A stretch of 38,045 nucleotides of DNA from the NCBI GenBank assembly GCA_028292665.1, contig JAQGLW010000098.1, forward strand, positions 1 through 38,045, in the 5' to 3' direction. A program made the position numbers and the translations under genes. The notes under the pieces were generated by a model. It was not told the origin of the DNA. It saw only the letters and a program-made list of their open reading frames with translations, and searched no databases. Shown one piece after another: positions 9,410 to 23,849 of the stretch. How positions within the stretch are numbered: the first letter of the stretch is position 1; each line of letters starts with the position of its first letter. The DNA is from Herminiimonas sp. Its GTDB lineage: Bacteria; Pseudomonadota; Gammaproteobacteria; Burkholderiales; Burkholderiaceae_D.

Positions 9410-10612
9410 ATGGATGCATTCAAAAACGGTGCCGATGCTTTGTTTATCCTGCTTGGCGCAATTATGATTTTGGCCATGCATGCGGGTTTCGCATTTCTGG
9501 AACTCGGCACGGTGCGCAAAAAAAATCAGGTTAATGCCCTGGTCAAAATCTTAGTCGATTTTGCAGTTTCCACCATCGCCTATTTTTTTGTCGGCTACAG
9601 CATTGCTTACGGTATCAATTTCTTTGGCAGCGCTGAGATGCTGTCGGCGAAAAATGGTTTTGAATTGGTTAAATTCTTCTTTTTGCTGACTTTTGCGGCA
9701 GCGATTCCCGCGATCATCTCCGGCGGTATCGCCGAACGCGCCAAGTTTCATCCGCAACTGATCGCCACTGCTTTGCTGGTCGGTTTGATATACCCGTTTT
9801 TCGAGGGCATCGCGTGGAATCAGCGGTTCGGTATTCAGGCCTGGCTCAAGATGGCGTTTTCCCAGGAGTTTCACGATTTTGCCGGTTCTGTCGTGGTGCA
9901 TGCGGTCGGCGGCTGGGCCGCATTGCCTGCAGTGCTGTTGCTGGGCGCGCGGCGCGGACGCTATTCAAAGGATGGCGCAATTTCCGCGCATCCGCCGTCG
10001 AGTATTCCGTTTCTCGCGTTGGGAGCGTGGATTCTCACGGTCGGCTGGTTCGGCTTCAACGTAATGAGCGCGCAAACGCTGGACAAAATGAATGGACTGG
10101 TTGCCATCAATTCGTTGATGGCAATGGTGGGCGGCACGCTCGTCGCCGTCTTGCTCGGCAAGAACGATCCGGGTTTTGTCTACAACGGTCCGCTCGCCGG
10201 CCTGGTCGCGGTGTGTGCCGGCTCCGATTTGATGCATCCATTGGGCGCATTGGTCACCGGCGGTATTGCCGGTGCAATTTTTGTATGGATGTTTACGCTG
10301 ACGCAAAACAAATGGAAGGTCGACGACGTGCTGGGTGTTTGGCCGTTGCATGGCTTGTGCGGTGCGTGGGGCGGTCTGGCGGCAGGCATTTTCGGCCTGA
10401 AGGCTTTAGGCGGCATCGGCGGCGTCTCGTTCATGTCGCAGCTGATCGGCACCGTACTGGGAGTGGCGATTGCATCCGCAGGCGGCGCGATTATTTACGG
10501 ATTGCTCAAGATGGCAATCGGCATTCGCCTGGATCCGGAACAGGAATTTGACGGTGCGGATCTATCGATCCACAGGATCACGGCGACACCGGAGCGCGAA
10601 TCGAACTGGTGA
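9410..10612 (+). CDS. amt: Ammonium transporter (Amt/MEP family)
   Basis: Integral membrane ammonium channel of 400 residues and about 11 transmembrane helices. It begins with helix ADALFILLGAIMILAMHAGF. It retains the pore signature: the Asp and His in HDFAGSVVVHAVGGWAAL and the second twin His in WPLHGLCGAWGG. FEGIAWNQRFGIQAW differs from the E. coli AmtB type, so it belongs to a divergent branch. The start at 9410 follows GGGAGA by 9 bases; an upstream in-frame extension has no ribosome site. No glnK lies beside it. The NtrC-like site and sigma-54 promoter indicate induction by nitrogen limitation. Confidence 0.95.
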   Translation: MDAFKNGADALFILLGAIMILAMHAGFAFLELGTVRKKNQVNALVKILVDFAVSTIAYFFVGYSIAYGINFFGSAEMLSAKNGFELVKFFFLLTFAAAIPAIISGGIAERAKFHPQLIATALLVGLIYPFFEGIAWNQRFGIQAWLKMAFSQEFHDFAGSVVVHAVGGWAALPAVLLLGARRGRYSKDGAISAHPPSSIPFLALGAWILTVGWFGFNVMSAQTLDKMNGLVAINSLMAMVGGTLVAVLLGKNDPGFVYNGPLAGLVAVCAGSDLMHPLGALVTGGIAGAIFVWMFTLTQNKWKVDDVLGVWPLHGLCGAWGGLAAGIFGLKALGGIGGVSFMSQLIGTVLGVAIASAGGAIIYGLLKMAIGIRLDPEQEFDGADLSIHRITATPERESNW

Positions 10613-10631
10613 CAAGCGGACAGGATCGGTT

Positions 10632-10669
10632 GGAGAAGGGCGGATTTTCAGTGCAATCCGCTCTTTTCC
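10632..10669. terminator. Bidirectional terminator between amt and NUDIX gene
   Basis: A 15-bp stem with two G-U positions (10632-10646 with 10655-10669) and an 8-base loop lies between the two convergent stop codons. Its 3' arm contains CTCTTTTCC, giving a short U-rich stretch for the plus-strand transcript. It probably ends amt and may serve the minus-strand gene too. Confidence 0.6.
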
Positions 10670-10693
10670 CGGAATCCATTTTAATGGCCGAAT

Positions 10694-11266
10694 TTATTCG
10701 GGTTTTCGCATCGGTTTTGCGATGTCGTGCGTATGGAAACCGAATGCGCCGCCATGTCTGACTTTTTCCAGATCGGAAAAAAAGAATTTCAGCGTATGCG
10801 CAACAGTGAGAAAAGCGATGTCGTCCCACGGGATGTCGGCTTCCGTAAAAAGTCTTACTTCAAGACTTTCGATTCCCGCGGCATAGTCGAGGTCCAGCAG
10901 CGTCGCCAGATAAAACATGTGCACCTGATGCACATGCGGCACGTTCAGCAATGAAAATAATTGATGCAATTCAATCCGCGCGCCGGCTTCTTCTTCCGTT
11001 TCACGTATTGCCGCATCCGCAGTGGTTTCGTTGTTTTCCATGAAACCGGCAGGCAATGTCCAGTAACCATGGCGCGGCTCGATCGCGCGCCGGCACAGCA
11101 AAACCTGCGTTTCGCCCTCTCGCTCCCAGACCGGAATTGATCCGATCACCATTTTCGGATTTTGATAGTGAATCGCGCCGCACTGGCTGCAGACGTAACG
11201 GGGACGGTTATCGTCCGGCGGTATCAGCAGAGAAACGGGATAAGCGCATTCAGAGCAGAATTTCAT
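10694..11266 (-). CDS. NUDIX hydrolase with N-terminal zinc ribbon
   Basis: A 190-residue protein with an N-terminal zinc ribbon (KFCSECAYPV paired with YVCSQCGAIHYQNPK) followed by a NUDIX domain. The NUDIX box, GFMENNETTADAAIRE and then TEEEAGA, fits G-x5-E-x7-R-E-x2-E-E-x-G. The architecture resembles NudC-like and related ADP-sugar or NADH pyrophosphatases, which act in the cytoplasm; the substrate cannot be read from sequence. The start at 11266 (MKFCSEC) is chosen because it begins the zinc ribbon; a longer in-frame extension overlaps the tRNA promoter region and looks non-coding. Confidence 0.9.
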   Translation of the reverse strand: MKFCSECAYPVSLLIPPDDNRPRYVCSQCGAIHYQNPKMVIGSIPVWEREGETQVLLCRRAIEPRHGYWTLPAGFMENNETTADAAIRETEEEAGARIELHQLFSLLNVPHVHQVHMFYLATLLDLDYAAGIESLEVRLFTEADIPWDDIAFLTVAHTLKFFFSDLEKVRHGGAFGFHTHDIAKPMRKPE

Positions 11267-11400
11267 AACGGAAAATAAGTGCAATGTTTGTAAGCAGTTG
11301 TGCAGAAGACAGCCTGTCGGCACATCGCCGATGCGCTGTTCGAGCATACGTGATTGTGCAGGAAGCAGTGTATCACCGTGCGTCGATGGCGCAATTGCAT

Positions 11401-11429
11401 TTGCAATGCCGGGCGATACCATGTATAGT
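11401..11429 (+). promoter_or_regulatory. Sigma-70 promoter of tRNA-fMet
   Basis: TTGCAA at 11401-11406 and TATAGT at 11424-11429 are separated by exactly 17 bp. This predicts a start about 7 bp before the tRNA 5' end. Confidence 0.65.
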
Positions 11430-11442
11430 TCACATCTTCAGA

Positions 11443-11520
<78 letters not shown>

Positions 11521-11682
11521 GTCTCATAGTCTTGATTATTCCCGCCCATCATTACACCTCCTCTAACGCGGGCGTCGGAAAGCAGTATCAACTGGTTCTC
11601 TAACCGGACGGCATCGTAAGATGCTTGTCGTTGAATTTAACCTCTGCACATTGCAACTAAATAAGTAGTACAAGAATCGTAC

Positions 11683-12519
11683 ATGAATACTGCTGAGGCC
11701 AAGAAAGTCCTCGAAACCGCATTGCTGTGCGCACACGAGCCCTTGTCGATCAACGACATGAAAAAACTCTACGTCGGTAACGGCGAGAGCAGCGAAGAAG
11801 TCGGTGCAGACACGATCAAGCTGATGCTTGAAGAATTGCGCAGCGACTGGTCCGACAAAGGCATCGAAGTGGTCAGCCTGTCGACCGGCTGGCGTTTTCA
11901 GAGCCGTCCCGAGATGAAAATTTATCTTGAACGGCTCAATCCTGAAAAGCCGCCGAAATATTCGCGTGCGACGTTGGAAACGCTGGCCATCATTGCTTAT
12001 CGTCAACCTGTGACGCGCGGCGATATCGAGGAAATCCGGGGCGTAACGGTCAACTCGCAGACCGTCAAAATGCTTGAAGACCGCGGCTGGATCGAGGCGA
12101 TCGGTCACCGCGACGTGCCCGGACGGCCGGCGCTGTTTGCAACGACCAAGCAATTTCTGGACGATCTTGGCTTGACCTCGCTGGATCAGTTGCCGCCGCT
12201 GCAGCAGGTCATGAAAGGCGACATGCAGGGTGGCGCGCTGCTGGAAATGCAAGCGCTGGAAGCCGACTTGCAGGCGAATCTGGATCAGGGCGCGATGAAT
12301 TTTTCTGCGGAATCCGTCGAAGAGAATAATGTAATTGCAGTTGAAGTTGCTGCAGCCGAATCTGAAGAACGCGAGTTCAGTATCGATGCCGATCCTGAGC
12401 GCGTTGTGTCACATATTGATGAAATTCCTTCTCACGACCCTGCGTCCGAATCAACGGTTGACGCTTCGCTAGGTCAGCACAACCAAGAATCGAACAATGA
12501 CTCTTCCAACTCCCAATGA
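11683..12519 (+). CDS. scpB: Segregation and condensation protein B
   Basis: Accessory subunit that, with ScpA, bridges SMC in the bacterial condensin that organises and separates chromosomes. The 278-residue protein contains two winged-helix domains (about residues 1-170), with [17 protein letters not shown] and the conserved [28 protein letters not shown]. The C-terminal 100 residues are acidic and low in conservation. No scpA is adjacent, so the kleisin partner must be elsewhere. Its 3' end overlaps the start of rluB by 23 bp in another frame, suggesting translational coupling. Confidence 0.95.
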   Translation: MNTAEAKKVLETALLCAHEPLSINDMKKLYVGNGESSEEVGADTIKLMLEELRSDWSDKGIEVVSLSTGWRFQSRPEMKIYLERLNPEKPPKYSRATLETLAIIAYRQPVTRGDIEEIRGVTVNSQTVKMLEDRGWIEAIGHRDVPGRPALFATTKQFLDDLGLTSLDQLPPLQQVMKGDMQGGALLEMQALEADLQANLDQGAMNFSAESVEENNVIAVEVAAAESEEREFSIDADPERVVSHIDEIPSHDPASESTVDASLGQHNQESNNDSSNSQ

Positions 12520-14194
12520 TGCTCCAGTAGCCGACATAACTGTTTCTTCCGACTCCGAATTGAAGGAAAAACAGGAAACCGGCAACCCGGTTGACGCACT
12601 ATCCGACACGGATGCGCCGGCAAAAGCCAAACCTGCAAAGCGCGGTGTGCGCGGCCCGCGTACTTTGCGGCGCGCCAGGACAACGCCGCGTTCCGACGAC
12701 GGCGCCAATGCCCGCAAAGCTGCGGCGGATGCGACAGGCATGCCGGAATCGCCAATACCCCAAAGCGTTTCCGATGGCGCTGAAAATGCGGCGTCTCCAG
12801 CGGCTCATCCGCGCAAAGAGCGCAATCCGCGTGCCGGGGAAGATCACAAGAAAGGGCAAAAGCCGCGCAGCCAACCGGGTAACGGCGCCGGCAAATCTGC
12901 ACAGTCCGGTCAGAAACCGGCGGATGCGGATGACGTTTTTTCATTTGTGACATCCGATGCGTTCGATAAGTTTGCGGGTGACGAAGAAAATTCATCCGGC
13001 AATGGACGTCCGAGAAAAGCAAAAACCGTTCGTCGCGATCTGACGGCGGATGACGATGCGCCGAAGTTGCATAAAGTGCTGGCCGAGGCGGGTCTCGGTT
13101 CTCGCCGCGATATGGAGGAACTGATCATTGCCGGACGGGTTTCGGTCAATGGCGAGCCGGCACATATCGGCCAGCGAATATTGCCGGCCGATCAGGTGCG
13201 CATCAACGGCAAATTGCTCCAGCGCAGGGTCAGCAGCAAACCGCCGCGCGTATTGGTCTATCACAAGCCGGCCGGTGAAATTGTCAGTAACAACGATCCT
13301 GACGGACGGCCATCGGTATTCGATCGCCTGCCAACAATGAAAGCCGCCAAATGGCTGGCTGTCGGCCGCCTCGATTTCAATACGGAAGGCTTGTTGTTAT
13401 TCACGACTTCGGGTGATCTTGCCAATCGTCTGATGCATCCGCGTTACGGTATCGATCGCGAATACGCAGTACGTACATTGGGCGAACTGGAAGAAGGCAT
13501 GCGCCAGAAGTTGTTGGGCGGCATCGAGCTTGACGATGGTACCGCTCAGTTTTCCAAAATTGCGGACGGCGGTGGAGAAGGCGTCAATAAATGGTATCGC
13601 GTCACGATCGGCGAAGGGCGCAACCGGGAAGTGCGCCGGATGTTCGAGGCGGTCGGCCTTACCGTGTCGCGCTTGATCCGTACTCGTTATGGTGCGTTGA
13701 CATTGCCGCGCGGCCTGAAACGCGGCCGCTGGGAAGAAATGGATGAGCATTCGGTACGCGACTTGTTGAATGTCAGCGGTTTGGACAAGATCGCCGGACA
13801 AAATCAGCCGGCGAAAGGCCGCAGCGAATATCAGGGCCGCCAAGGCACGGCCGATCGCAACGGCAACGGTTATGAAAACGGCCAGGGCCAGAAACGCGGA
13901 CCGGGACGGGGTCAAGGACAGGGGCAATGGCAAGGGCAAGGTCAGAACCAAGGCCAGGGGCAGGGACAAGGACGCGGTCAGGGGCAGTCGCGTCCGCGGC
14001 AACCCGACCCGCTGCAAACCGCACTCGGGTTCCCCGGTATGGGGCAACCGCGCCGCAATGCCGGGCCGGGACGCGGAGCGCAGAACGGGCAAAATAGACA
14101 AGGCGGGCAGAGCGGACAAGGCGGGCAGAACGGACAAGCGCGGCAGGGGGGCGGCGGCGCTCAAGGTGTGCCGCGCCGGCGTCCAAGAGGCTGA
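12497..14194 (+). CDS. rluB: 23S rRNA pseudouridine(2605) synthase RluB with extended tails
   Basis: Converts a uridine in helix 89 of 23S rRNA to pseudouridine. The core runs from about residue 188: an S4 RNA-binding domain ([20 protein letters not shown]) followed by the RsuA/RluB catalytic domain, whose nucleophile Asp lies in [13 protein letters not shown] near residue 291. The protein is 565 residues long, about twice the enzymatic core. An N-terminal extension of about 185 residues is rich in Ala, Pro, Lys and Asp. A C-terminal tail from about residue 434 is rich in Gly, Gln and Arg, with GQGQ-type repeats. Such disordered tails occur in Burkholderiales RluB and may aid RNA binding. The start at 12497 overlaps the end of scpB. 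Confidence 0.93.
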   Translation: MTLPTPNDAPVADITVSSDSELKEKQETGNPVDALSDTDAPAKAKPAKRGVRGPRTLRRARTTPRSDDGANARKAAADATGMPESPIPQSVSDGAENAASPAAHPRKERNPRAGEDHKKGQKPRSQPGNGAGKSAQSGQKPADADDVFSFVTSDAFDKFAGDEENSSGNGRPRKAKTVRRDLTADDDAPKLHKVLAEAGLGSRRDMEELIIAGRVSVNGEPAHIGQRILPADQVRINGKLLQRRVSSKPPRVLVYHKPAGEIVSNNDPDGRPSVFDRLPTMKAAKWLAVGRLDFNTEGLLLFTTSGDLANRLMHPRYGIDREYAVRTLGELEEGMRQKLLGGIELDDGTAQFSKIADGGGEGVNKWYRVTIGEGRNREVRRMFEAVGLTVSRLIRTRYGALTLPRGLKRGRWEEMDEHSVRDLLNVSGLDKIAGQNQPAKGRSEYQGRQGTADRNGNGYENGQGQKRGPGRGQGQGQWQGQGQNQGQGQGQGRGQGQSRPRQPDPLQTALGFPGMGQPRRNAGPGRGAQNGQNRQGGQSGQGGQNGQARQGGGGAQGVPRRRPRG

Positions 14195-14395
14195 GATTTG
14201 CGCCACGCCATATAAGCATGGCGATTCAAGGTTCGGGTGGAACGTTGCTTCCAGGAACCAAAAACGCTTGCCGGAGTTGTCTATTACGGCATTGCGATAC
14301 AGTCAGTAATGACATATAATCTGGCAGTTAACAAAAGTCGCTTCCACGAAATCTTCTGTGGAAATAACTGCAGGCGGCTTAAATGATAAAAAAAG

Positions 14396-14421
14396 ATGGG
14401 CAGATGCCCATTTTTTTTTTT
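14396..14421 (+). terminator. Strong intrinsic terminator or attenuator before rimP
   Basis: ATGGGC-AGAT-GCCCAT is directly followed by a run of about ten T. An A-rich run lies on the other side, so it could work in both directions. It sits about 200 bp after rluB and 68 bp before rimP, so it either ends metY-scpB-rluB transcription or acts as a leader attenuator for rimP-nusA-infB. A second short hairpin (TTCCAC/GTGGAA, from 14342) lies upstream. Confidence 0.75.
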
Positions 14422-14488
14422 GCTGAACAGTTTGTCGTGTTCGCGGTAATCGCGGCGAAACCTGCGATGGCGCAAATGGAGAATCGTT

Positions 14489-16530
<2,042 letters not shown>

Positions 16531-16580
16531 TCCGGAAAGCTCCAACATCATCCAACGCGTCACATAGAAAAGAGGACTGA

Positions 16581-19391
<2,811 letters not shown>

Positions 19392-19396
19392 CATGG

Positions 19397-19422
19397 AGCC
19401 GGCAGGCGAGCGCCCGCCGGCT
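19397..19422 (+). other. GC-rich hairpin between infB and rbfA
   Basis: AGCCGGC at 19397-19403 pairs with GCCGGCT at 19416-19422, with further internal pairing possible. There is no U-run directly after it, so it is more likely an mRNA processing or stability hairpin than a terminator. Confidence 0.35.
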
Positions 19423-19451
19423 TCAGTAATGAAAGGTTGCCGGTTTTTAAA

Positions 19452-19841
19452 ATGGCCAAACACAGCAAATCCATTCCGGGACGCGGCCAGCGCGTCGCAG
19501 ACCAGATCCAGCGCGATCTGGCCGAAATCATTGCATTCGAACTGAAAGATCCGCGGGTCGGAATGGTGACGCTTACGGAAGTGCAAATCACACCGGATTA
19601 CGCACATGCAAAAGTGTTTTTCACGATGCTGAGCGATGACCCGGAAAAGATAAAAAATACGGTAAGCGGCCTCGACAAGGCATCCGGTTTCATCCGGGGC
19701 CAACTGGGCCGTCGCCTGACGATCCATACTCTTCCCGAACTGCATTTCGTGCACGATACGTCGACCGCGCGCGGCATGGAATTGTCGAAGCTGATCGATG
19801 AAGCCAATGCGACGCGCGCCAGGGATGCGGACGAGGATTGA
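19452..19841 (+). CDS. rbfA: Ribosome-binding factor A
   Basis: A 129-residue KH-fold protein that helps mature the 5' end of 16S rRNA in the 30S subunit. Family features are [40 protein letters not shown] and the [20 protein letters not shown] segment near the C-terminus. The start at 19452 ([10 protein letters not shown]) matches the family better than an upstream TTG at 19437, although no strong ribosome site is visible for either. Position between infB and truB is canonical. Confidence 0.94.
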   Translation: MAKHSKSIPGRGQRVADQIQRDLAEIIAFELKDPRVGMVTLTEVQITPDYAHAKVFFTMLSDDPEKIKNTVSGLDKASGFIRGQLGRRLTIHTLPELHFVHDTSTARGMELSKLIDEANATRARDADED

Positions 19842-19885
19842 TTCCCGTTCCCGTGTTCTGTTTGCGAGCAGTGAAGTAAATCCAT

Positions 19886-20827
19886 ATGGCGACATCTCCG
19901 CCCAAGAAAAAGCGCGTGCCGGTGCACGGCGTTCTGCTGCTCGACAAGTCCGCCGGACACTCCAGCAACGATGCGCTGGTCAAGGCCAAACGCCTGCTGA
20001 ACGCGGAAAAAGCCGGCCATACCGGCACGCTCGATCCGTTTGCAACCGGCTTGCTGCCATTGTGTTTCGGCGAAGCGACCAAATTTGCGCAGGATTTGCT
20101 CGATGCCGACAAGACCTACGAAACGGTAGTGCATCTTGGCATCCGCACCACGACCGGCGATACGGAGGGCGAAGTGGTTGAGCAGCGTGAAGTCGGCGTC
20201 ACGCGCGAACGGATCGAATCCGTCCTGGCTCGGTATCGCGGCGAACTTGATCAGATCCCGCCTATGTACTCTGCGCTGAAACGCGACGGCAAGCCGCTCT
20301 ATGAATATGCGCGCGCCGGCGTGACGCTCGAACGCGAAGCGCGCCGCGTGACGATTCATCTGCTTGAGTTTCTCGATTATCAGCTTCCTTTTCTGACCTT
20401 GCGCGTCAAATGCAGCAAGGGCACTTATATCCGCGTGTTGGGTGAGGATATCGGCGCCGCATTGGGATGCGGCGCGCATCTGCAGGCTCTGCGCCGGACT
20501 CAAGTCGGAAATCTGTCGCTGGATCATGCCGTGACGCTCGATGCATTCGCGGACATGCTTGAATCAGAACGTCCGGCATCGCTTGCGGCAGTGGACGCGT
20601 TGCTGTCGTCGTTTCCGGCCGTGGCTTTGCCGGAAGAACTGGCGAGGCGGTTCCTGCATGGACAAAGGCTCGCGCTGGGCAAGGAAAGCATGGCTATTCC
20701 GGAATCGGAAGGACGGGTGCGTGTCTATCGCGAAATCGACGGGCAATTGCTTGGCACCGGCCGAATGATGGAATTCGGCGTGCTCGCGCCGGAACGGTTG
20801 ATCGCAATGGAACCGCAGGGCCGATGA
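19886..20827 (+). CDS. truB: tRNA pseudouridine(55) synthase
   Basis: Forms pseudouridine 55 in the T arm of nearly all tRNAs. The 313-residue protein carries GVLLLDKSAGHSSNDALVK, the catalytic-Asp motif AGHTGTLDPFATGLLP, the IPPMYSALKRDGKPLYEYAR region, and CSKGTYIRVLGEDIGAALGC. The C-terminal PUA-like portion (about residues 240-310) is typical. It is the last gene of the rimP-nusA-infB-rbfA-truB group. In E. coli rpsO follows; here typA follows after 162 bp. Confidence 0.96.
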   Translation: MATSPPKKKRVPVHGVLLLDKSAGHSSNDALVKAKRLLNAEKAGHTGTLDPFATGLLPLCFGEATKFAQDLLDADKTYETVVHLGIRTTTGDTEGEVVEQREVGVTRERIESVLARYRGELDQIPPMYSALKRDGKPLYEYARAGVTLEREARRVTIHLLEFLDYQLPFLTLRVKCSKGTYIRVLGEDIGAALGCGAHLQALRRTQVGNLSLDHAVTLDAFADMLESERPASLAAVDALLSSFPAVALPEELARRFLHGQRLALGKESMAIPESEGRVRVYREIDGQLLGTGRMMEFGVLAPERLIAMEPQGR

Positions 20828-20941
20828 TTCGGTCCAAAACCGGCGCAACAGGCCAAATCCCGTGATCCGCAGCTACCGGCGTGTGGCGTAATTGGCAGCA
20901 ACTCTTTGAAATTTCACGGGTTTTTCATATTTCGTGCGCCG

Positions 20942-20959
20942 CAGCATGTTAAAATGCTG
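20942..20959 (+). promoter_or_regulatory. Palindrome with possible -10 element upstream of typA
   Basis: CAGCAT-GTTAAA-ATGCTG is a 6-bp inverted repeat containing TAAAAT (20950-20955), a plausible -10 hexamer about 35 bp before the typA ATG. No convincing -35 is seen at the right distance, so this is tentative. Confidence 0.3.
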
Positions 20960-20989
20960 GGTTTCCCGCATTCCGTACACTAATCGATC

Positions 20990-22825
20990 ATGTCAAATAC
21001 AAAACGCGCCATCCGCAACATCGCCATCATCGCCCACGTCGATCACGGCAAGACCACCCTCGTCGACCAGCTGCTGCGCCAGTCCGGCACTTTCCGCGAG
21101 AATCAGCACGTCGATGCCCGCGTGATGGATTCCAACGACCTTGAAAAAGAACGCGGCATCACGATCTTGTCGAAGAACTGCGCGGTCGAGTATGAAGGCA
21201 CGCACATCAACATCGTCGATACTCCGGGCCATGCCGATTTCGGCGGCGAAGTCGAGCGCGTGCTGTCGATGGTCGATAGCGTATTGCTGCTGGTCGATGC
21301 GGTGGAAGGCCCGATGCCGCAAACGCGTTTCGTGACGCGCAAGGCGCTGGCGCTCGGCTTGAAGCCGATCGTCGTGGTCAACAAGATCGACCGCCCGGGC
21401 GCGCGTCCGGAATGGGTCATCAATGCAACGTTTGAATTGTTCGACAAGCTCGGCGCAACCGAAGAGCAACTGGATTTCCCGGTAGTGTATGCGTCCGCGT
21501 TGAACGGCTATGCCGGCCTCGAATCCGATGTGCGCGACGGCGACATGACGCCGTTGTTCAATGCGGTTCTGAAGCACGTGCCGGTGCGGGATGACAATCC
21601 CGACGGTCCGCTGCAGTTGCAGATTTCTTCTCTTGATTATTCTTCCTACGTCGGCAAGATCGGCATTGGCCGCATCAGCCGCGGCCGCGTCAAGGCGCTG
21701 CAGGACGTGATCATCATGAATGGCCCGGACAGCACGCCGATCAAGGCGCGCATCAACCAGGTGCTGAATTTCAAAGGCCTGGAGCGCGTGCTGGTGGACG
21801 AAGCGGTTGCCGGCGATATCGTGCTCATCAACGGGATTGACGAGCTTGGCATCGGTACCACGGTGTGCGCACCGGATACCCCGGACGCATTGCCGATGTT
21901 GACGGTCGACGAGCCGACGTTGACAATGAATTTCATGGTCAACAATTCGCCGCTGGCCGGTCGTGAAGGCAAGTTTGTCACCAGCCGCCAATTGCGCGAG
22001 CGCCTGGACCGCGAACTGAAAGCCAACGTTGCATTGCGTGTGGCGCCGACTGACGACGACACCATTTTCGAAGTCTCCGGCCGCGGCGAGCTGCATCTGA
22101 CGATTCTGCTTGAAAACATGCGCCGCGAAGGTTATGAACTGGCGGTCTCCCGTCCGCGCGTCGTGTTCAAAATGGTCGATGGCGTACGCCACGAGCCGTT
22201 TGAATTGCTGTCCGTCGATGTGGAAGAAACCAATCAGGGCGGCGTGATGGAAGAGCTCGGCCGCCGCCGCGGCGATTTGCAGGATATGCAGCCGGACGGA
22301 AAAGGCCGTGTGCGCCTTGAATACCGCATCCCTGCGCGTGGCTTGATCGGTTTCCAGGGCGAGTTCATGACTCTGACGCGCGGTACCGGTTTGATGAGCC
22401 ATATTTTTGATGAATACGCTCCGGTCGATGCTTCCAAAGGCGAGATGGCAGGTCGTCGCAACGGCGTGCTGATTTCGCAGGATGACGGCGCTGCGGTTGC
22501 ATATGCAATCTGGAAGCTGCAGGATCGCGGCCGCATGTTCGTCGTTCACAACGACCCGGTGTACGAAGGCATGATCATCGGCATCCACTCGCGTGACAAT
22601 GATCTTGTGGTCAATCCGATCAAGGGCAAGCAGTTGACCAACGTCCGCTCCTCCGGCACGGATGAAGCGGTGCGTCTGGTGCCGCCGATCCAGATGTCGC
22701 TGGAATACGCGGTCGAATTCATCGATGATGATGAACTGGTCGAGATCACGCCGAAGAGTATCCGTCTGCGCAAGCGTTATCTGAAAGAACATGAGCGCAA
22801 GAAGGCGTCGCGCGAAGCAGCGTAA
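20990..22825 (+). CDS. typA: Ribosome-associated GTPase TypA/BipA
   Basis: Translational GTPase related to EF-G and LepA that acts on the 50S subunit, especially in cold and stress. The 611-residue protein has the G domain motifs AHVDHGKTTLVDQLL (G1), the G2 region KERGITILSKNCAV, DTPGHADFGGEVERVL (G3) and NKIDRPGARPEWV (G4). Domain II, the EF-G-like domain V region (EPFELLSVDVEE and RRGDLQDMQPDGKGRVRLEY) and the BipA-specific C-terminal domain (IKGKQLTNVRSSGTDEAVRL) follow. Length equals the usual size. A strong terminator follows. Confidence 0.97.
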   Translation: MSNTKRAIRNIAIIAHVDHGKTTLVDQLLRQSGTFRENQHVDARVMDSNDLEKERGITILSKNCAVEYEGTHINIVDTPGHADFGGEVERVLSMVDSVLLLVDAVEGPMPQTRFVTRKALALGLKPIVVVNKIDRPGARPEWVINATFELFDKLGATEEQLDFPVVYASALNGYAGLESDVRDGDMTPLFNAVLKHVPVRDDNPDGPLQLQISSLDYSSYVGKIGIGRISRGRVKALQDVIIMNGPDSTPIKARINQVLNFKGLERVLVDEAVAGDIVLINGIDELGIGTTVCAPDTPDALPMLTVDEPTLTMNFMVNNSPLAGREGKFVTSRQLRERLDRELKANVALRVAPTDDDTIFEVSGRGELHLTILLENMRREGYELAVSRPRVVFKMVDGVRHEPFELLSVDVEETNQGGVMEELGRRRGDLQDMQPDGKGRVRLEYRIPARGLIGFQGEFMTLTRGTGLMSHIFDEYAPVDASKGEMAGRRNGVLISQDDGAAVAYAIWKLQDRGRMFVVHNDPVYEGMIIGIHSRDNDLVVNPIKGKQLTNVRSSGTDEAVRLVPPIQMSLEYAVEFIDDDELVEITPKSIRLRKRYLKEHERKKASREAA

Positions 22826-22841
22826 GCTTTTCTATCCGGTC

Positions 22842-22870
22842 GTTCATGATGCGTTCGCCGAATCATGAAC
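22842..22870. repeat. 9-bp inverted repeat after typA
   Basis: GTTCATGAT at 22842-22850 and ATCATGAAC at 22862-22870 form a perfect stem with an 11-base loop. No U-run follows; it precedes the main terminator by a few bases. Confidence 0.5.
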
Positions 22871-22875
22871 AGTCG

Positions 22876-22933
22876 AAAACCCGTTTATCCTTGATGGCCT
22901 GACACAGGCTGTTCCGGATAGACGGGTTTTTTT
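22876..22933 (+). terminator. Intrinsic terminator of typA
   Basis: A long hairpin: AACCCGTTTATCC pairs with GGATAGACGGGTT with one G-U. An inner hairpin GCCTG-ACA-CAGGC sits at its tip, and TTTTTTT follows. The preceding AAAA makes it partly bidirectional. It ends 25 bp before the next gene, so that gene must have its own promoter or rely on readthrough. Confidence 0.85.
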
Positions 22934-22958
22934 ATTGTTTCGTCCATTTTCATTTTTC

Positions 22959-23849
22959 ATGCTTGAGCAACGATTGCATCGCCGTGCCGTGTTACTGATG
23001 ATTTGCACCACAACGCTGTGGAGCATCGCGGGCGTGTTCACGCGTCATCTCGATGCCGCGCGAGGCTTTGAAGTCACTTTCTGGCGCAGCATGTTTGCCG
23101 CGATATTCGTTGCGGCGGCGCTGTTGTGGCAGCAAAAGAACAAGGCTTTTTCCACCATGCGCGCCGTCGGCAGATTCGGGCTGTTGTCCGGTGCGGCGTG
23201 GAGCGTCATGTTTTGCTGCTTCATGATTGCGCTGACCATGACGACAGTGGCGAATACGTTGATTGTCATGAGCATCTCGCCGTTGTTGACGGCGCTTTTT
23301 GCATGGCTGTTCCTGCGGCAGGAAATCGCATTCCGCACCTGGCTGGCGATTGCCGCCGCATTGATCGGCATGGTGTGGATGTTCGCCAGCGGCATGACGC
23401 ATGCCGGCGGTTCGCACCTGGCCGGCATGGCGGTTGCGATGGGCGTGCCGGTGGCGGCCTCGATCAATGTGATCGCAATTAAAAAAGCCGGGCATGGCGT
23501 CGACCTGATTCCATCGGTATTGCTCGGCGGCGTAATTTCGGCAATGCTGATGCTGCCGCTGACATGGCCGTTTCAGGCATCGCTTCACGATATCGCGATC
23601 CTTGCGATGCTCGGTTTCCTGCAGCTCGGCTTTCCGTGCATGCTGATGGTTATTGCCTCGAAGTCGCTGTCGGCGCCGGAAATTTCACTGCTGGCATTGC
23701 TCGAAGTATTGCTTGGGCCGTTGTGGGCCTGGCTGGGAGCCGGCGAGGTGCCGGCTCAGGCGACGCTGGCCGGCGGCGCAGTGGTGCTGGCGGCCCTGGC
23801 ATTCAATGAGCTGGCGGCGATGCGGCCGGTTGCGTCGAAAGCCGGTTAA
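22959..23849 (+). CDS. EamA/DMT-family transporter
   Basis: Inner-membrane protein of 296 residues with about ten transmembrane helices arranged as two EamA repeats. The first includes LLMICTTTLWSIAGVFTRHL and FEVTFWRSMFAAIFVAAALL; the second contains GMAVAMGVPVAASINVIAIK and ends LLEVLLGPLWAWLGAGE, the usual closing motif. Members export amino acids or other small metabolites; the substrate is not deducible. The start at 22959 (MLEQRLHRRA) is preferred because upstream in-frame codons fall in the terminator. Its stop codon shares the bases TTAA with the stop of the convergent aminotransferase gene. Confidence 0.88.
   Translation: MLEQRLHRRAVLLMICTTTLWSIAGVFTRHLDAARGFEVTFWRSMFAAIFVAAALLWQQKNKAFSTMRAVGRFGLLSGAAWSVMFCCFMIALTMTTVANTLIVMSISPLLTALFAWLFLRQEIAFRTWLAIAAALIGMVWMFASGMTHAGGSHLAGMAVAMGVPVAASINVIAIKKAGHGVDLIPSVLLGGVISAMLMLPLTWPFQASLHDIAILAMLGFLQLGFPCMLMVIASKSLSAPEISLLALLEVLLGPLWAWLGAGEVPAQATLAGGAVVLAALAFNELAAMRPVASKAG

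Noticed and set aside
20993-22792. A 599-codon open frame on the minus strand opposite typA
   Set aside because: Same reason: it mirrors the typA reading frame exactly and encodes His/Gln-rich sequence without family resemblance.
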